Shown: piece after piece, positions 1 to 8,282 of the stretch
Numbering within the stretch: the stretch's first letter is position 1
Layout: every line of letters starts with the position of its first letter
NCBI GenBank assembly: GCA_004151065.3
Contig: NWUY0303898525.1
Location: 1-11,252 of the forward strand
Direction: 5' to 3'
From: Larix sibirica
Taxonomy: Eukaryota; Streptophyta; Pinopsida; Pinales; Pinaceae
Length of the DNA: 11,252 nt
Made by a program: the position numbers and the translations under genes
The notes under the pieces: generated by a model
The model's input: only the letters and a program-made list of their open reading frames with translations
Told to the model about the DNA's origin: nothing
The model's database searches: none

Positions 1-544
1 TGTCACACGAGTACCAGCCCAGTCTCCAGTTGCCGATTCCCCTAGTTAAAAAAAAAATAATAATAACACATTCATGATAGCAACATAATAAAGCAACCAT
101 GTGCGCATTAAACACAAGCATTCATAACATTCAAGACATGTGTAAGTTAGCAACCATATGTACTCATTCTCATTAACAATAGGACAATCTTACATAAACT
201 GTGCAGTGTGAAACCATTCTCATACTTCAACTACCCAGCATTACACAACAAACATCGGCTCATGACCATACAATAAGATAATTGTCATAAGCAATACTAT
301 TCTACCATGAGTAACAGAATGAAAGACCAAAAAAACAGAGCTCTCTAACCCTTAGACCCCTTACATATTTATACATCACAATATGGGCTATGCCTGTTAC
401 AAAGTGGACAAAACACCTAACTAACTTCTAACTAACTTCTGACTTATGCACGATTTTGGTCCAAATGCTGAGTTGTCCCACGATCCATCTTTGGTGTGTG
501 AATTCCAAGATAGGTCCAAAACCCGCTCCAAGATGCCCCCAACA
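1..544 (-). repeat. 3' LTR (left copy)
   Basis: Bases 361-530 align nearly colinearly with 11077-11245, at about three quarters identity by eye, and about 68-125 aligns with about 10930-10991. This copy has roughly 170 bp (about 126-300) that the right copy lacks. The proposed U3 start on the minus strand is TGTTGGGGGC, with its outer base at 544, and the window begins with TGT, so the minus-strand LTR could end in ACA at base 1. That would give a TG...CA LTR of about 544 bp. Both borders are inferred; the homology over 302-530 is directly visible. Confidence 0.75.
366..373 (-). promoter_or_regulatory. TATA-like box in the 3' LTR
   Basis: The minus strand reads TATAAATA, identical to the octamer at 11082-11089 in the other LTR. 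In this copy it would point out of the element to the left, so any activity would produce read-out transcription into flanking DNA beyond base 1. Activity is unknown. Confidence 0.4.
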
Positions 545-551
545 CTCACAT

Positions 552-570
552 GTTGCTCGTCCCGAGCAAC
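552..570. other. Perfect 8-bp hairpin just inside the 3' LTR
   Basis: GTTGCTCG, a TCC loop, then CGAGCAAC. It lies 7 bases inside the proposed LTR edge at 544, where the plus-strand priming polypurine tract would be expected on the minus strand. That tract is not obvious: the minus strand reads only a weak purine run here. The hairpin may matter for RNA structure, or may be chance. Confidence 0.6.
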
Positions 571-612
571 TTCAGCTGTTGGGCCAACTTCCTTTGACTA
601 AAATTCTTAAGT

Positions 613-634
613 GCAGTAGCTCGAGTACTACTGC
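613..634. other. Second hairpin, 7-bp stem with 8-base loop
   Basis: GCAGTAG, the loop CTCGAGTA, then CTACTGC. It lies about 40 bases from the first hairpin, in the otherwise featureless 545-690 stretch between the 3' LTR and the ubiquitin-like segment. Function unknown. Confidence 0.5.
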
Positions 635-691
635 ATAACACCTTTCGAACTGGAGTTGTTACTCTCTGGGAACTGTGTTACGAACCTCGAC

Positions 692-895
692 CTAAGTAGA
701 GTTCCAACCATCACTTGGTTTCATAAAAAAAATCACCCGACCTCTTAGACATGGCTCAAAATCTTGGATCTTGGCCTTCACATTATCAATGGTGCTCGAG
801 CTCGTGACATTCAAGACTTCCATCTTTCCAACTAGTTGGTCGATAACACCTTGGTTTCTTTGGCTGCTCCTACCTAAAGCAACCCTCCTTGGTCA
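692..895 (-). pseudogene. Ubiquitin-like segment downstream of the coiled-coil ORF
   Basis: The minus-strand frame from 892 to a TAG at 694-692 contains TIDNVKAKIQD (793-761), identical to ubiquitin residues 22-32. The match extends both ways: GK at the position of ubiquitin Gly10-Lys11, LxVxSS like residues 15-20, and after a two-residue gap RVIFFMKPSDGW against RLIFAGKQLEDGR, keeping the equivalents of Arg42, Ile44, Phe45 and Lys48. The N-terminal strand (VIDQLVGK) is weakly similar, and the C-terminal part with the Gly-Gly tail is not recognisable. It is in the same frame as the coiled coil, but a cluster of stops (TAG, TAA, TAA, TGA at about 907-893) and weakly coding sequence separate them. 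It may be a ubiquitin-like domain of the element or a captured host fragment. Confidence 0.65.
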
Positions 896-1149
896 TTAGG
901 ATTACCTCTATACCGTCACTTCTTCTTTCAGCGTCGGGGCCATGGCTTTTTGCAACGTAGCTTCTTCGGTTCTTTCTCTATGGTGACTCTGTTTTCTATA
1001 CTGTTGTCCTATTCTTATTGCCCGACACCTCTGGTTTGCCCCTCGGTTCTGCATCTCTACTGTCCATGCCCAAAATTATAGCATCCACCCTAAAAAATAA
1101 CATAATGGAACTTAACTACTCTGGTTTACCTTCCGTTTCCTTTTATATA
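896..1149 (-). other. Linker between coiled coil and ubiquitin-like segment
   Basis: About 250 bases in the same frame as the coiled coil. The translation is basic and Gln/Arg-rich (for example QYRKQSHHRERTEEATLQKA), then Ala/Glu/Lys (MAPTLKEEVTV), ending in four stops within six codons. No domain is recognisable. It is probably the tail of the accessory ORF. Confidence 0.4.
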
Positions 1150-2890
1150 GCTGATCCCGACGTACTTTTTTCTTATCTTGTCATGATTTCCTTATGCCGC
1201 AAATCCACACTTCAAGATTTGATGTTGATTCATTCATTGTCCTTTCAACACTTTGGCTGCCTATTTTCCTCATGATGGCCACACGTGTTTTCTGGCGCAC
1301 ATCCCTTCAAGCATCTCGTTGTGCTGCTTCTACTATCTCCATCAACTTTTGAAGTGTGTCCTTTACCTTCGTGACTTGCTCCTTTGCTTGAATTTCTTGT
1401 TGTATGATGCCTTCCATTATCTACGCATCGAGTGATGTTTACAATTGCTACTCTGATTCAATGATTGTCTGCTTTATAACTTCTTGGACTGCAGCGAGGT
1501 CCCCTGTCACTTTCTATGCTTCCACCTGTAGTAGCTCCAACTTTTGTGCTATGCTCTACTGCTCTTCCCTTAGCTAGCTAATCTCCTGATGATGACTCCT
1601 ATTTTCAACTAAAGCAGCTACTTTCTCTGTTGCTGGTAGATTGTTCATTGTCTCCTTCATTTTTTGTGCCTTCTCTTGTGCACCATGTATATTATGCTCT
1701 ATTGTTTGCAGCTCGATATCCTCCAGCAATTGAGTCTAGACCCGCGTGCTTTCTTCACACAACTTTGCATAATTCTCCTGTAAGATATTAATATTTTCTA
1801 CTATGGTAATCACACTAGCTCTTTGCTCCCTTTCCTGCCTTTTTTATGGTGGTATACTTGGTGTTGCCCTTACTTCCAAGTCCACAATATTTTCCTGGAA
1901 ATCTTTAATTGCTTCTCCTATCTTTGTGACCTTTTATTCAATTGGGATATCTAGGCTCCAATTGATCTTCTAGAATTGTGTTATATAGTCTTTATAGTGC
2001 CTGTTGTAACTTTCATTTTCCCGAACCGCCTCTTCTTTTCTCTTTTCTGATTCCTCTTTCTCCTTCTCTGCTTCTTACTGCTCCTTGCGTAGTTTTTCAT
2101 TTTCCTACTATAGTGTCATCTTTGCTATCATACCATCGACCTTCTCAGCTAATTTCATGGTTGCATGCAATTGAATCTCCCTTGCTACTCATGTCTGCAA
2201 TGTGTATAACACTTCTTCCAGTATTTCTAACAAAATCAAATTAAATGAACTTACCGTTACTATGCTTTCTTGCAGTTCCGGTGTAGGGGACTAGAGAGCT
2301 CTCGACGCTATCTTCACCGTTATTTGTGCCGTTGATTCCACTGATGACTAAGGAACCATTTCCCTTGGTTCCACATTCCCAATGTGCTACTCCCCCAATC
2401 TCCTAGACGTAACTTTTGTTGCTTCCAATGCCCGTCGCAATGTAGTTAACTGCTCTTGCATGCTCGTCTTCATCTTCTCTTTCTTTTTCGCTACTTCTTC
2501 CCATGCTTCTTCTACCGCTTCCCTAACTTATTCTCCTATTTTTTCCAGGTCATCTTCTATAAGCGAGTGGACAACTGATTCTTTTACCACCTTCCTCTTC
2601 TTCCTTTGCATGGAAGGGCCTACCTTAGTATGTTCCTTTCTATTTTCTCCTACCTCTAGTGGAGTTTCCTACACCATATTGCCTCCGCCATTGTCTTGTT
2701 CTGGTTCACTATCTTGTTGGTCATCTTCTCCGCTATCTTTCTCTTCATTTGGTTCTTCATATAAGTTCTTGACCTGTGCTTCATCTTTCTTTTGCTACTT
2801 TTCCTCTGTGAGTGGAATTCTCCACTTAGCATCCCAATCACTCACAATTACATTGACATCTTGCTCCATCAACCTAAACAACATTGAAAA
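1150..2890 (-). other. Coiled-coil half of the 3' accessory ORF
   Basis: On the minus strand this is strongly enriched in Glu, Lys, Gln and Arg with regularly spaced Leu, Ile, Val and Ala, as in EKEKEESEKRKEEAVRENES (about 2045) and the region around 1700-1300. That composition produces the very pyrimidine-rich plus strand here (repeated CTTCT, TCTTC). The frame is kept over about 580 codons despite stops, which means substitution outweighed indels, or that the frame was protected before decay. A tethering or multimerising role is only a guess from the coiled coil. Confidence 0.65.
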
Positions 2891-4139
2891 CTATCTCTTC
2901 TCTGGATCTCGCCTTGCTTGAATGTACATGTGATGCATCCCTGCCCTGAGGCGTGCAATTCCTTTATACATTTCCACTACATGCGGCTTCATCTGCGGCA
3001 TTGTCTTGATGATGTATCGAATAGCGTTTCTATAGACAAAGAATACCACATTGTTTTCAATTTGCTTCCTCTTATTCTTCAAAAACCACAAATTAGAATA
3101 TTTGGCCACTAAACATGGTTTATGCCTAATCTCCATAAACTGCGAATCCTCTAGTTCCCTCCATGTAACTAAGGAAATCAGTATCAAGAACCTGGCATAA
3201 TGAAATGATTGTAATTTTTCAGGTGCCTCCCTACAATCTTCCAAAAATTCATTCATTAAGAACGTCAACCAGTTCATTTGTACACCTTCTATGTACTTAT
3301 CTATTGCTTCTATAAATCCTGTTGCAACCTGATTCTTGCAGCTCTTTTTGGCCAACTTACAAGCCAATAGTTATGTTGTGAATCTTACTGAATCATCCTT
3401 AATACTTGCCACATCTAACCCTCACTGCGCTCTGTGTGTACCGTACTTGTCCTTCATCTTTTCAGCGAGTGCTTTGTCCTACTTCTTATTCTTGATCAGT
3501 TGTGTCAGATCCTCCCTTGTTGTCGATAGTCATGTTATCTCCGTAATCAGCTTGTTGTCAATTGATACCGTCGTATCCAACCATAAGAATCCTTTGTGTA
3601 CATATCTCAGTAGCAATTGTACACAATTATTCACTTCCAGACTTCTACCAGAATGTGGGATTTCCATCAATTCAACACACCTATGCGTTACAACCCCGTT
3701 GCCCATTGTTGTGGATCTAATGTAATAATTGGTGAATCTGGATTGCTTATCTACCTCAAGTAGTTTTCATGTGCCAACTCTGGAAATTGCTCCGCAATGG
3801 TAATGACGTGGTCTTCATACTTCAACTTCTTTACATCCCCCAACAGGGTTCCCTAGACTGACACACCCTCGGGAATTTTTGGTGTGTCCACCCGATATTT
3901 CACCTTCTTATGCAAATACACTAGTTTTGCATCCATTTTCCTTGGGGTACGTAATTCCTTTGATAGTTTGTTGATGTGGAGGTTGATGCCCCTTTTTCCG
4001 CTCTTGAACTTGATGTTGATGCACTGACTACTAACCCCGATGCTTTTGTTACTGGTACCTCTGCCTCTATCACTGCAGATGCATTCTTTGTTCTTTCCTT
4101 TCTTTTCACTGGTCTTGGTATTGGTACTTTTGGTGCCAT
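1150..4139 (-). pseudogene. 3' accessory ORF: helical domain plus long coiled coil, function unknown
   Basis: A frame of about 1000 codons lies between integrase and the 3' LTR. It opens with ATG at 4139: MAPKVPIPRPVKRKERTKNA (basic, possible nuclear signal), then a Ser/Thr/Ala-rich stretch. Frameshifts near 3960 and 3700 precede a compact helical domain with CVELMEIPHSGRSLEVNN, YVHKGFLWLDTTVSIDNKL, MNWLTFLMNEFLEDCREA, FHYARFLILISLVTW and MYIQARRDPEKR (ending near 2895 at a TAG). The same frame then runs without a detected frameshift from about 2890 to 1150 as an acidic then Glu/Lys/Gln-rich heptad-like region (for example VREAVEEAWEEVAKKKEKMK), interrupted by about 20 stops, mainly TAG or TAA. 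From memory, unnamed proteins of this kind occur beside plant Ty3 elements. No envelope features are seen: no signal peptide, Cys-rich ectodomain or membrane anchor. Confidence 0.72.
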
Positions 4140-4569
4140 ATTTCTACACCTTAGTGTCTATACTTGACTCAGCTTTGCTTTATTCGCTTCAACTTTAATT
4201 GCTTTCAACTTGTGTCTGGAACCCGTCATTCTACTTGTGCTTTTAACCCTTATTCTCAATTGTGTTGTCCGCTTTCATTTCCATTATTGCATTCAATGAT
4301 AACCTAGATTCATGCACGCTTGCTCATATTTGGTCTAGATCTACTTGCAATTTGTTCTCTTGCCCAAATCTCATCAGCTATCCTCTGAATTTATTACGTC
4401 ATGTCCCTGTACTTTGACCTTTAATGTTCACAATTGGAAAATATGCAAATCTTTTCCTTGGCTTCCTTCCCATGTGATCAAATTTTCTCGCGTGCCCATT
4501 CTAACTCCTTTTACATTAGTTTGCAACATTTTTCTTTCTTTTCTGCAACATTTGTTTTCCTTTGACTAC
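4140..4569 (-). other. Spacer between integrase remnant and 3' accessory ORF
   Basis: About 430 bases with no long minus-strand frame. The translation next to the 3' ORF (about 4330-4140) is Lys/Arg-rich with stops (for example SRHKLKAIKVEANKAKLSQV), so it may be a decayed N-terminal extension of that ORF or a leader. No promoter or splice signal is convincing. The 100-codon plus-strand frame here looks like chance. Confidence 0.45.
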
Positions 4570-5110
4570 TACATGGACGAATGGTTTCCACTATACAGTT
4601 TCAACCAACTCCCATTCACAAATCCTTCACTAAGGGCTCTCCATTAAGCTTCTCAAGCTGAACGACCCCTTCCTCTATGATAGGTTTTATGATGTAAGGA
4701 CCTAACCAATGATTCTAAACTTACCTGGATGTGTCATGAACTTGTTTTCATGACATCGCACGTCTGGCAGACATCGCACGTCTGGTAGTATTCCTTAGCA
4801 TATTTGTGCAGATTAGGCTACAAAAGACATGTGCACAAAATCTTTTGTGCAGTCGCTTTGCCCACATAATGGCCTCTCGCAAATCCTTCATGCACCTCTT
4901 TTAAAATCATGGGCTAGATGTGCTCTAGTACACATCATCATAGAATCTTGTCTGCGCCCAACTTATACAAGTTCCCTTCTATCAATTGATAATGTCTTTT
5001 TTTCACCACTAACCGCTTCTTCTACGCAACTGCATACCCGACTGGAGCTACCTCGGTAGTCAAGAACTGTGCAATCTCTAAGAAATAGTCATCAACCATA
5101 TGAACTGAAA
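4570..5110 (-). pseudogene. pol: pol part 4: integrase with catalytic core deleted
   Basis: A linker at about 5130-5030 reads FPDVHLFSVHMVDDYFLEIA and FLTTEVAPVGY. The zinc-binding domain follows (about 4920-4755): VHEGFARGHYVGKATAQ, a TAG, then LHKYAKEYYQTCDVCQ, giving a complete H-x6-H and C-x2-C set. Within about 20 bases the reading passes to NKFMTHPGKFRI, then after a +1 shift to WLGPYIIKPIIEEGVVQLEK and LNGEPLVKD, which is the far C-terminal end with its GPY motif (about 4735-4640), then NGSWLKLY. The whole DDE core, normally a few hundred residues between these parts, is absent. Retroelement integrase needs that core to join DNA ends, so this copy is non-autonomous. No chromodomain follows. 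Confidence 0.85.
4752..4787 (-). repeat. 18-bp tandem duplication at the integrase zinc finger
   Basis: GACATCGCACGTCTGGCA at 4752-4769 is followed by the same 18 bases with one change at 4770-4787. Eighteen bases is six codons, so on the minus strand the Cys-Asp-Val-Cys motif reads as CQTCDVCQTCDV without a frame change. It lies immediately beside the core-deletion junction. Confidence 0.9.
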
Positions 5111-5164
5111 ATAAATGCACATCTGGAAAACTGTTGTCTATGTTTCCTACATCCTCTCATGTTT

Positions 5165-5539
5165 CTATCTGTGACAGTGGTTCGGTCCTGAGTTCACCTT
5201 CCTTGGTTTCACTACAACTTCAAAGTCATATTCTTGGAATAGCAGTAGCCATTTGCATATCTTCCTCCCAACAATGGCTTGTTAACCAGGTATCTCAGTG
5301 CAGAATGGTCAGTGTACATTTTAAATCATGATCCCAACAAGTAATGTCTAAACTTTTGTAGCGCATACACCATTTCCAATCCCTCGTGCTTTGTGGTTGT
5401 ATAGGTATTTTCTGCAATCAACAACTTCTTGCTTGCAAATGCATTAGGGTGATCTAAATCTCCTTCCCTGAGTTGCAGTAAAACTCCACCTAACACTATT
5501 CATGACGCATCAATATGAACATGGAATTCCTTCTTCCAA
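5165..5539 (-). pseudogene. pol: pol part 3: RNase H
   Basis: RNase H would degrade the RNA strand of the RNA:DNA hybrid. The domain follows RT directly: FHVHIDAS (first catalytic Asp, about 5515), HPNAFASKKL, then KHEGLEMVYALQKFRHYLLG (catalytic Glu), then MYTDHSALRYLVNKP (catalytic Asp, about 5300). A frameshift near 5270 leads to VVVKPRKVNSGPNHCHR, where the usual PDHLSR-type ending has Asn instead of the last Asp. Two in-frame stops lie at former Cys/Trp/Gln-type positions. Three of four catalytic acids are visible. Confidence 0.88.
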
Positions 5540-6700
5540 TCCAGAAATGCCAAGAGTGGTGCAGTCACTAATTTATGCTTTAACATGTCCAAACTCTGTT
5601 GACACTCTTCATTTCATTGGAACTTGGCCTCTTTCTTCAATAGTTTCTCAAGTGGAGTTGTAATCTATGCATATCCCTTAATGAACTTCCTATAGTATCA
5701 TGTGTGTCACAAAATAACGTGCAATTGCCACACTGATGTCAGTGGTGGTAAGTACACAATCGCTGCAATATTTTCCGGGTCCACCAATAGTCCTTGCCTG
5801 CAAACTACATGCCCAAACAAAATTCCTAATGGTGTTCAAAAAATGCACTTCTTCATATTTAATGATATATGATACTGTCTACATCTATCTAGCATCAATT
5901 GTAGAACTTCTTTGTGATTCTTCAACAAAATGAACACTATCAAGTCATCCAGGTACACCTCTACAAAATTGTGGATAAACTCTTTAAATACTGCGACAAT
6001 CAATCTGAAAATATGGTGGGTGCATTCTTCAACCGATATGGCATTACTATATACTGTTAACACCCCCATTCTGTTTCAAACGTCGTCTTATGCATATCCT
6101 ACTTCATGATCTTTATCTGATGGTACCCATAAAAGCCATCAGTAAAAGAATAATCATCTTTTCTTCCCATATTTTCAAGGACTTCATCTGTAAATAGTGT
6201 GGGAAATAGATCATGTAGGCATGCATCGTTCAACTTGCGCAGATCCACACAAATTCTTATCTCTCCTGTCTTTTTATCTTGAACCACCATCGGGTTGATC
6301 CATTATAACTCCTCCACTGGTTCTATGATTCATGCTTCCAACATCTTATCTATTTCATCCTTGACTTTCTATTTGTACACTGGATTCAACCGGTATGGTC
6401 TCTATCTCATTGGTTTGGCATCTGGTTTCAAGGGGATCTTCATTTCTCCTAGCTCTCTTGCAATACCCTTCATCTCCGAAAACTTGGTAGGAAACAAGTC
6501 CTGGTACTCATGCAATAAATCAACAATATTCTCAACTATCTCATCATTCCAGGAGTTCCCAATGTCAAAAAATTTAGGATTCTTCTTCTGTGCGAATGTT
6601 TACTTTGAGGATCTTCAATGGTTTCTTGTAATTGCTAGATCCCAATTTAGGTCCCTCTACTGTGCGTTCTCCCTCGGTCTCTGGTATCTGTAAGTTTATT
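5540..6700 (-). pseudogene. pol: pol part 2: reverse transcriptase
   Basis: RT would copy element RNA into DNA. The N-terminal part (6700-6440) reads KPLKILKVNI, IVDLLHEYQDLFPTKFSEM and ARELGEMKIPLKPDAKPM, the usual run-in of Ty3 RT. Next come RPYRLNPVYK, INPMVVQDKKTGEIRICVD, LRKLNDACLHDLFPT and FTDGFYGYHQIKI (catalytic Asp of motif A, about 6120), then MPYRLKNAP, where the usual Gly of MPFGLKNAP is Arg. The YLDD box with both catalytic Asp residues is at 5955-5944, followed by LMLDRCRQYHISLNMKKCIF (to 5836). A frameshift near 6010 separates the motif A side from the YLDD side, and several TAG/TGA codons interrupt it. The connection region to RNase H continues to about 5540. Confidence 0.93.
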
Positions 6701-6879
6701 GGATTGTCCTCCTCCTATCCTTCCTTATTGACATTGTAACATTCCAGGACTTCATGCATTGCGGGATGACGTAGATGTGCACCACGTAGGGGTCTTGACC
6801 CTGTTGTATCTCCTGGTGCAAATATTGTTGCTTTAATAGCCTATAAGGATGCATCTACTTCCATATATTAATCTTCAAA

Positions 6880-7200
6880 TATGAAGGTTACCTTGAAATT
6901 GCTAATCAACTAATCCCAATTTGTTGTACCTCTATGCATCTCAAGCTCAATGTACCAATTCCTTGGAACTGTATCCAATGTGTACACAAACTTATGCGTC
7001 CATTCCAGTTTCGGTACTGTGCTCCATGTTGTAATACACTGTGCAACATGGTCCCATGGGGAAACTCAAACCCACGTATTGTTGTGTGGTATACCCAATT
7101 CCAAATCTGACCTGCAACAACCTTTTGCACTGCCAATCACTCATTCTTTCCTTATGAGTATCCCACCAGTGTGTGGGTGTCGTTTTTAGGGAAACATCTA
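6880..7200 (-). pseudogene. Second gag-like segment between protease and RT
   Basis: This frame reads HWWDTHKERMIGSAKGCC, a TGA, then ITTWSTVPKLEWTHKFVYTL, DTVPRNWYIELEMHRGTTNW, a TAG, and NFKVTFIFED. The pattern of a hydrophobic helix, then T-hP-x-NWY-x-E-hE-x-x-x-G, then W and a conserved F-x-x-x-F is what I know from plant Retrotrans_gag domains. It differs from the first gag domain at 9.2-9.5 kb, so it is not a recent duplication of it. It lies after the protease tail (about 7.4-7.2 kb, more decayed) and before RT. It may be a fixed part of this lineage's pol linker or an old captured gag fragment. The 231-base ORF overlapping it in another minus frame is a shadow. Confidence 0.6.
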
Positions 7201-7529
7201 ATGCTAGTATCCTTTGATGTTATGGTATATGTTCTTTAACACTTGTTACAAACAAAGGTACGTTTGTTAAGCCATCATATTTTGGGAGACAACATACCGT
7301 TGTCCCAATCCAACTTAATGAAGCTGTGATACGTGCAAAACTTCTCATATGAACTTCGTGCATACTCTACTGCTAGTTTTCAAGGGCTTCGTCAGAATCT
7401 GATGTCCAAGAGCTGAAGCTACGCCAAATTATCACACCATCAGCAGTGGTATCCACATAATCCTCTATCCTTCCAGTCATATTGTATAGATTTCCAACTT
7501 CCCATTCCGGAACGGTTCTACATACCTTC

Positions 7530-8280
7530 TCCCTTCTGCTGGGTCCAACGGCGCAGTGACCCTCAAATTTTCCCCTTCAAAAATAATTTGTCTCTTCTTC
7601 AAATCAATAATGATTTGATTTGTGAATCCAAAAAAAGTCCCAATAAAGCGAGGTTTGGTTTATTGTCATCTATAATCTCAATGACTTCGAAATCGACGGT
7701 GCTGCGCACACCATCCACATCCATAGGTACCCCGGTCAACCTTCCAATTGGAATAATTCTATTATGGTTGGCCAGTTTCAACTGAACGTTAGACCAAATC
7801 AAATTCAACCTACCCATCATTTCTCACATCTGCATCGATAGGACATTTACATAAGAAACCAAATCCATGATGATGTAATCCATGTCATCATCTCCTACCT
7901 ACACACTCAGGAGAAACTCCCTAGTGGTCCTTCTACTGTGTTTTACCTGATTAAAAACAATAAGTTCTCCCTTTTCTTGTGTGCAACGATAAATCATCTA
8001 GCGTAATAAAGCAAGGAAGATTCATCCTTTATCAATTCTAAGGAGATTTTAAATTTTTTTATTAGAGTACTTACCTTCTCATCAGGTCTTTCAGGTACTG
8101 AAAAATCATATAATGGAGGCATGACATATACTTCTCATGATGATGATGCTCCAAAGTTTGGCCTTAAAAAATATTGTCTTGCTTGCTTGTATGTGTCTTT
8201 TTCCCTCCGGGTATAAAACATCGAGACTTTCCTCGCAGATTTCCTCACCTAGTGTCTTGTGTGTAGTTCATGTTCTACCA
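7530..8280 (-). pseudogene. pol: pol part 1: linker and retroviral-type aspartic protease
   Basis: The protease would cut the Gag-Pol polyprotein. The linker (about 8280-7900) has several stops and includes FYTRREKDTYKQARQYFL. The protease core starts near 7885 with MDLVSYVNVL, where the catalytic Asp is kept but the following Thr/Ser-Gly of the usual DTG/DSG motif reads Leu-Val. It continues through QLKLANHNRIIPIGRLTGV, then STVDFEVIEIIDD and ALLG (7820-7599), matching the C-terminal half of the retropepsin fold, and ends with LKKRQIIFEGENLRV and APLDPAEG near 7540. A TGA falls between the active site and the 73-residue open piece. The Leu-Val change and the stops predict no activity. Confidence 0.8.
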
Positions 8281-8282
8281 CA

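Noticed and set aside
48-66. A-rich run as a poly(A) tail of a LINE or retrogene
   Set aside because: It is short, lies within the LTR, and has no LINE or retrogene coding sequence beside it.
2382-2921. Plus-strand ORF of 179 codons, Ser/Phe/Leu-rich
   Set aside because: It is the antisense of the coiled-coil frame; Glu/Lys-rich coding read backwards gives Ser/Phe/Leu and few stops. No start context or family resemblance.
1150-4139. TAG recoding (amber suppression) to read the long 3' ORF
   Set aside because: TAA and TGA stops and frameshifts also occur, and gag-pol shows the same decay, so ordinary pseudogenisation explains it.
1150-4139. Envelope-like gene in the 3' ORF
   Set aside because: The position fits, but there is no signal peptide, Cys-rich ectodomain or transmembrane anchor; the coiled coil is highly charged and soluble-looking.
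4570-4740. Chromodomain at the integrase C-terminus
   Set aside because: After the GPY segment the frame reaches NGSWLKLY and stops, with no aromatic-cage chromodomain pattern.
6295-6693. Plus-strand ORF of 132 codons
   Set aside because: Lies over the N-terminal part of RT, which reads clearly on the minus strand.
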